Positions 23,696 to 26,700 of a DNA stretch of 26,700 nt are shown here, one piece after another. Location: positions 1 to 26,700 of the forward strand of contig JAQYVG010000006.1 of NCBI GenBank assembly GCA_030145595.1, written 5' to 3'. The notes beneath the pieces are model-generated. The model did no database searches, was not told where the DNA came from, and saw nothing but the letters and a program-made list of their open reading frames with translations. How positions within the stretch are numbered: the stretch's first letter is position 1; every line of letters begins with the position of its first letter. The stretch is from Desulfobacterales bacterium. Lineage in GTDB: Bacteria > Desulfobacterota > Desulfobacteria > Desulfobacterales > UBA11574. The position numbers and the translations under genes were made by a program.

Positions 23696-25042
23696 ATGAT
23701 AATGACTTCTTTGCTGTTCGACAAAATAATCTCCGATCGAAAAAATCTGGAACGAATCCTTGACAATCTCAAGGAAGGAATCATCGCCCATGACCTGAAC
23801 CGGCGCATCTTCTTTTTCAATCAAGAAGCTGCAAGAATAACCGGTTTTACGAAAAACGACGTTTTGGGAAGGGATTGTCACGAAGTTTTTGACGGCCCTT
23901 TTTGCGGCGGGCACTGTTCCTTTTGCCAGGAAGCCCCGGCTTTAATTGAAAATGATGAGTACTCCGTCAATATAACATCCCAAAGTGGGGAACCTCGACG
24001 CATTGAAATGCGAGTTACAAAAATGAATGATGAAAATGGCACTTTTTTCGGAGTCCTGACTTCATTCAAAGATGTAACTGATCTGATGCAGCTAAGAATG
24101 AGAGCCGGAAAGCTCAGCAGCTTTGCCAACATTATTGGCAGGGACATAAAAATGCTTCAGCTTTTCAAGCAGATCAACGACGTTGCCGGCTATGATTACC
24201 CGGTGCATATTTATGGAGAAACCGGCACCGGCAAAGAGCTGGTTGCAAGCGCAATTCACAATGAAAGTCTCCGAGGAGGCGCACCATTTGTACCGATCAA
24301 CTGCGGAGCCCTGCCCGAAAACCTGATCGAAACCGAGCTTTTCGGCCATGTAAAAGGCGCTTTTTCAGGCGCTGTCCGTGACAAAAAGGGACGCTTTGAG
24401 TTAGCCGACGGCGGTACGATATTTCTTGATGAAATTTCCGAACTTTCCAAACACATGCAGGTCAAACTTCTGCGCTTCCTGCAGGAAGGCACATTTGAAA
24501 GAGTCGGCGGAGAAGTAACAATCCGCGTTAAAGCCAGGGTTATCAGTGCATCCAATAAGGATCTCAAGAAAGAAACCCAGCGGAACAATTTTCGCGACGA
24601 TCTCTATTATCGGATTAATGTCATCCCTATTATTCTCCCGCCACTGCGTGAACGCAAAAATGACATTCCTATTTTAATAGAACATTTCTTGCAGCAAGCC
24701 GGTGAAAGATACGGTCATGAAAAACTGCATGTTTCCCAGGATGCGCTGGCACTGATGCTTGACTATCGATGGCCCGGAAACGTACGGGAGCTGCAAAACG
24801 CCCTGCAGTTTGCCATTGTAAAATGCCGCGCCAAAGTAATTTTGCCTAATGATCTGCCCATGGAAATTAAGGATAGTACAAAAATCCGCTCCAGAACCGG
24901 ACCTTTAAGGAAACTCGAAATCGATGCTGTCAAAGTCGCCCTGGAAAAATGCGCAGGGAACAAGACCAGAGCGGCCAAACTTCTCGGTATCGGTCGGGCG
25001 ACCTTATACCGCTTCCTATCTGCCCACCCTGATATTGAATAA
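23696..25042 (+). CDS. Sigma-54-dependent transcriptional activator with cysteine-rich PAS domain
   Basis: The 448-residue regulator has three parts. A PAS domain (about residues 15-130) carries four closely spaced cysteines, Cys61, 70, 74 and 77 (CHEVF, then FCGGHCSFC), which could bind a metal or iron-sulfur cluster or act as a thiol switch. The AAA+ domain (about 145-385) has Walker A GETGTGKE (174-181), the sigma-54 contact loop GAFSGA (221-226) and Walker B TIFLDEI. The C-terminus is a Fis-type helix-turn-helix (NKTRAAKLLGIGRATLYRFL, 422-441). There is no receiver domain, so the PAS domain is the likely sensor. ATGs at 23696 and 23702 are both possible; the second has better spacing to GGA. 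It precedes two thiol-redox genes, which suggests, but does not prove, that it controls them. Confidence 0.92.
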   Translation: MIMTSLLFDKIISDRKNLERILDNLKEGIIAHDLNRRIFFFNQEAARITGFTKNDVLGRDCHEVFDGPFCGGHCSFCQEAPALIENDEYSVNITSQSGEPRRIEMRVTKMNDENGTFFGVLTSFKDVTDLMQLRMRAGKLSSFANIIGRDIKMLQLFKQINDVAGYDYPVHIYGETGTGKELVASAIHNESLRGGAPFVPINCGALPENLIETELFGHVKGAFSGAVRDKKGRFELADGGTIFLDEISELSKHMQVKLLRFLQEGTFERVGGEVTIRVKARVISASNKDLKKETQRNNFRDDLYYRINVIPIILPPLRERKNDIPILIEHFLQQAGERYGHEKLHVSQDALALMLDYRWPGNVRELQNALQFAIVKCRAKVILPNDLPMEIKDSTKIRSRTGPLRKLEIDAVKVALEKCAGNKTRAAKLLGIGRATLYRFLSAHPDIE

Positions 25043-25163
25043 CAAATCTCCTTGAAAATTATGATTTTATAGTTACTATTAATTTTAATTGAAAACAAAA
25101 CGATTTTATATTACCTTCTACAAAATGCATACTTTAGAATTATGATAACAAAAGGAAAAAGAC

Positions 25164-25418
25164 ATGTCTGAACAGCCGGTACAAATTTATTCACTCAGCA
25201 CTTGCAGCCATTGTAAAGCTATCAAGAAACTGCTCACAGAATGCACCGTTCATTATGACTTTGTTGATGTCGATCTGTTAGAAGGAGAAGAAAGAGCCGC
25301 CATTTTGGAAGATGTTAAAAAATTCAATCCCAGATGCTCCTTCCCTACAATTATTATAGGTAATGAAGTTATCGTAGGATATAAGGAAAACAAGATCAAG
25401 GAGGCCCTGGGGTTGTAA
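25164..25418 (+). CDS. Glutaredoxin-like protein
   Basis: The 84-residue thioredoxin-fold protein has the active site STCSHC (Cys14 and Cys17) near the N-terminus, cis-Pro in SFPTI and a GYKENKI C-terminal helix start. It would reduce disulfides or hand electrons to partner proteins; the CSHC site is not the common CPYC, so a glutathione partner is uncertain. An AAAGGAAAAAG site precedes the ATG. Its stop overlaps the next start (TAATG), so it is translationally coupled to the FTR subunit. Confidence 0.9.
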   Translation: MSEQPVQIYSLSTCSHCKAIKKLLTECTVHYDFVDVDLLEGEERAAILEDVKKFNPRCSFPTIIIGNEVIVGYKENKIKEALGL

Positions 25419-25750
25419 TGGAAGTAGAAAAACTTTATGAAATGCTCAAGAAAGCTCAGGAAGCCAAGGGTTACTTTTTCAACAAGGACAAGGAAAGAGT
25501 CTATGAACTCCTTCAGGCCCTGATACTCAACAAGGAACGCTATGGTTATATGGCCTGTCCTTGCAGATTAGCTGCAGGAGACCGCAAGCACGATAAAGAT
25601 ATTATCTGTCCTTGCATCTACCGCATTCCGGATGTTGAAGAATTCGGAAGTTGCTACTGCAATCTTTATGTTTCTCAAGAATGGAACGCAGCCAAAATTC
25701 CTCACCAGTATATCCCGGAAAGACGACCACTAGAGAAGACAGTATTTTAG
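25418..25750 (+). CDS. Ferredoxin:thioredoxin reductase catalytic (beta) subunit
   Basis: The 110-residue protein has the three CxC pairs of the FTR catalytic subunit: CPC (47, 49), CPC (64, 66) and CYC (79, 81). In characterised FTR four of these cysteines bind a 4Fe-4S cluster and two form the redox-active disulfide that takes electrons from ferredoxin and reduces a thioredoxin-type partner. The gaps between the pairs are 14 and 12 residues, against 16 and 8 in the plant-type enzyme. No gene for the variable alpha subunit is nearby. Direct coupling to the glutaredoxin gene makes that protein the probable redox partner. Confidence 0.92.
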   Translation: MEVEKLYEMLKKAQEAKGYFFNKDKERVYELLQALILNKERYGYMACPCRLAAGDRKHDKDIICPCIYRIPDVEEFGSCYCNLYVSQEWNAAKIPHQYIPERRPLEKTVF

Positions 25751-25768
25751 AATTAGTTTTACTGTCTT
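25736..25768. terminator. Hairpin across the convergent gene ends
   Basis: AAGACAGTA (25736-25744) and TACTGTCTT (25760-25768) are perfect 9-base inverted arms around a 15-base loop. The loop contains the FTR stop codon, and the right arm starts within the stop codon of the opposite gene. It could end both convergent transcripts, although no T run follows. Confidence 0.4.
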
Positions 25769-26301
25769 AGCTCTATCGCTTCAAGGTATTCTTTAACTCT
25801 GCCGATTGTTACGACAAACATCTTCGAGCCGGTCATGACCGTGAATATATCATCCGCATTCCCGCAGGTTCCGGCAAACTCCGGTCCTATTACAACAGCA
25901 GGCTCCGGTGCGTCAGGGTTTTGCGCCAGGGCGGCAACATACATATCCAGACGCTCCCTTAAGATTTGAAAATAATCAATATCACGACCTATCATAAGCC
26001 CGGTGGATGCAGATATGCTTTGAGAAAATTCATTGATTGACTGCCAGTAAAGCTCTAAGAGCTTATGCTTGGCAAGATGGTTTTCCAGGTAATATGATAA
26101 GCTCCATCCAACGCTTATAATTTTGAGCATCCGCAATTCGTATTCAACCTTGCCCCGCTCGATGTCAGCCTCTTGCGGCAGGTGTTCAACAAGCCATTTT
26201 ACGTCCTCATGGTCAATAGCAAAATTGAACAGGTCCTCTGCCGCTTTTTCAATTCCCGATGTTTTCTTTTCTTTATTTTCCATGATTGTACTGCACTGCA
26301 C
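25759..26301 (-). CDS. Hypothetical protein
   Basis: This 180-residue soluble protein is not recognised. It is mainly helical in its first 125 residues (ERGKVEYELRMLKIISVGWSLSYYLENH) and ends with a shorter, more beta-like region containing VVIGPEFAGTCGNADDIFTVMTGSKMFVVTIG. It has no signal peptide or membrane span. The GTG at 26301 overlaps the stop of the upstream isomerase gene (TAGTG), suggesting coupled translation; an ATG at 26283 is an alternative and would give 174 residues. Neither start has an obvious ribosome site, which also favours coupling. Confidence 0.75.
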   Translation of the reverse strand: MQCSTIMENKEKKTSGIEKAAEDLFNFAIDHEDVKWLVEHLPQEADIERGKVEYELRMLKIISVGWSLSYYLENHLAKHKLLELYWQSINEFSQSISASTGLMIGRDIDYFQILRERLDMYVAALAQNPDAPEPAVVIGPEFAGTCGNADDIFTVMTGSKMFVVTIGRVKEYLEAIELRQ

Positions 26302-26582
26302 TATTCAGTTCTGCTGGTGATTTCGATAAGATGAAATCCAAACTGAGTTTGAACGGGGCCGCAGACTTTTCCAACTTCTTCGCTAAATACAACCTGATCA
26401 AATTCTTTAACCATTTGACCCGGACTAAACTCTCCTAAATCTCCTCCGCTTTTCCCGGAAGGACATTGAGAGTGGCTTTTTGCCAACTCAGCGAAATGCG
26501 CTCCATTTTCGATTTGTTCTTTTAAAGTTTGACACTCTTCCTGCTTGGATACCAAAATGTGACGCGCTTTTGCTCTAGCCAC
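26301..26582 (-). CDS. Parvulin-type peptidyl-prolyl cis-trans isomerase
   Basis: The 93-residue protein is a single free-standing parvulin (PpiC) domain: RHILVSKQEECQTLKEQIENGAHFAELAKSHS pattern at the N-terminal half, SGGDLGEFSPGQMVKEFDQVVF in the middle and QFGFHLIEI at the end. It isomerises X-Pro bonds and, without a signal peptide, acts in the cytoplasm. The GTG start is supported by GGAGGAAAA just upstream. It is followed directly by the unknown 180-residue protein. Confidence 0.92.
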   Translation of the reverse strand: MARAKARHILVSKQEECQTLKEQIENGAHFAELAKSHSQCPSGKSGGDLGEFSPGQMVKEFDQVVFSEEVGKVCGPVQTQFGFHLIEITSRTE

Positions 26583-26616
26583 TTTTCCTCCTTTTTCAAA
26601 AATCGCTCAACTTAGG

Positions 26617-26700
26617 TTAAAAATCAGGTCGCTCCGTACATGGTTTATTCCCAGGTCCCGGCAGGTTTGCTTTTAAACCACCTTTTGATTCACCGGCAAT
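26617..26700 (-). other. Possible 3' end of a further gene, weak
   Basis: A - strand frame enters from the window edge and stops with TAA at 26619-26617 after 27 codons. The peptide (KGGLKANLPGPGNKP in its middle) is not recognised. The DNA also holds a small GGTTT/AAACC hairpin and may be non-coding. Confidence 0.2.

Noticed and set aside
25043..25163. Sigma-54 promoter before the glutaredoxin gene
   Set aside because: I looked for a TGGCAC-N5-TTGC type site on the + strand here and found none close to the consensus.
1..26700. CRISPR array, rRNA genes, intact insertion sequence or toxin-antitoxin pair
   Set aside because: I saw no regularly spaced repeats, no rRNA sequence, no transposase and no convincing small gene pair of that kind in the window.

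Overview
The window looks like chromosomal DNA of a strictly anaerobic Desulfobacterota bacterium, most likely a sulfate reducer of the Desulfobacterales type. This is inferred from gene content and gene order: an Rnf operon led by a multiheme c-type cytochrome, a membrane pyrophosphatase, a ferredoxin:thioredoxin reductase catalytic subunit beside a glutaredoxin, and the order ispE - tRNA-Gln - prs - rplY - pth. No sulfate-reduction gene lies in the window, so the physiology is not shown directly.

Layout. Positions 1-4320 are a mosaic of unrelated + strand genes with different base composition: a G+C-rich core methionine synthase (with a possible end of a partner gene before it), an A+T-rich drug/metabolite transporter, a small holin-like membrane protein, a YajD-type HNH nuclease, and a very A+T-rich gene of unknown function followed by about 400 bases without a convincing gene. 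A Na/Pi cotransporter with a PhoU-like tail follows (4333-6165).

Positions 6339-13030 form the main metabolic unit: a pentaheme cytochrome, then rnfC, D, G, E, A and B, closed by a strong terminator. Two features of this Rnf belong together. RnfC keeps its two 4Fe-4S motifs but has lost the recognisable FMN/NADH-binding motifs. RnfB is fused to a complete GltD/NfnB-like FAD and NAD(P)H oxidoreductase. The inference is that the nicotinamide site has moved from RnfC to RnfB, with the cytochrome as a possible periplasmic exit or entry for electrons.

Positions 13101-22538 are all on the - strand. Read in the direction of transcription they are: a DUF1844 protein, ispE, tRNA-Gln, prs, rplY, pth, hppA (terminator), then carD, rluD, khpA, a DUF1566 lipoprotein and a zinc-ribbon membrane protein. 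A small inverted-repeat element interrupts the ispE - tRNA-Gln junction. These are mostly housekeeping genes for isoprenoid and PRPP synthesis, translation and rRNA modification. hppA recovers the energy of pyrophosphate.

Positions 22540-26700 hold sfsA, a sigma-54 activator with a cysteine-rich PAS domain, a glutaredoxin overlapping an FTR catalytic subunit, and on the - strand a parvulin isomerase coupled to an unrecognised 180-residue protein. The regulator and the two thiol-redox genes may form a redox-response unit.
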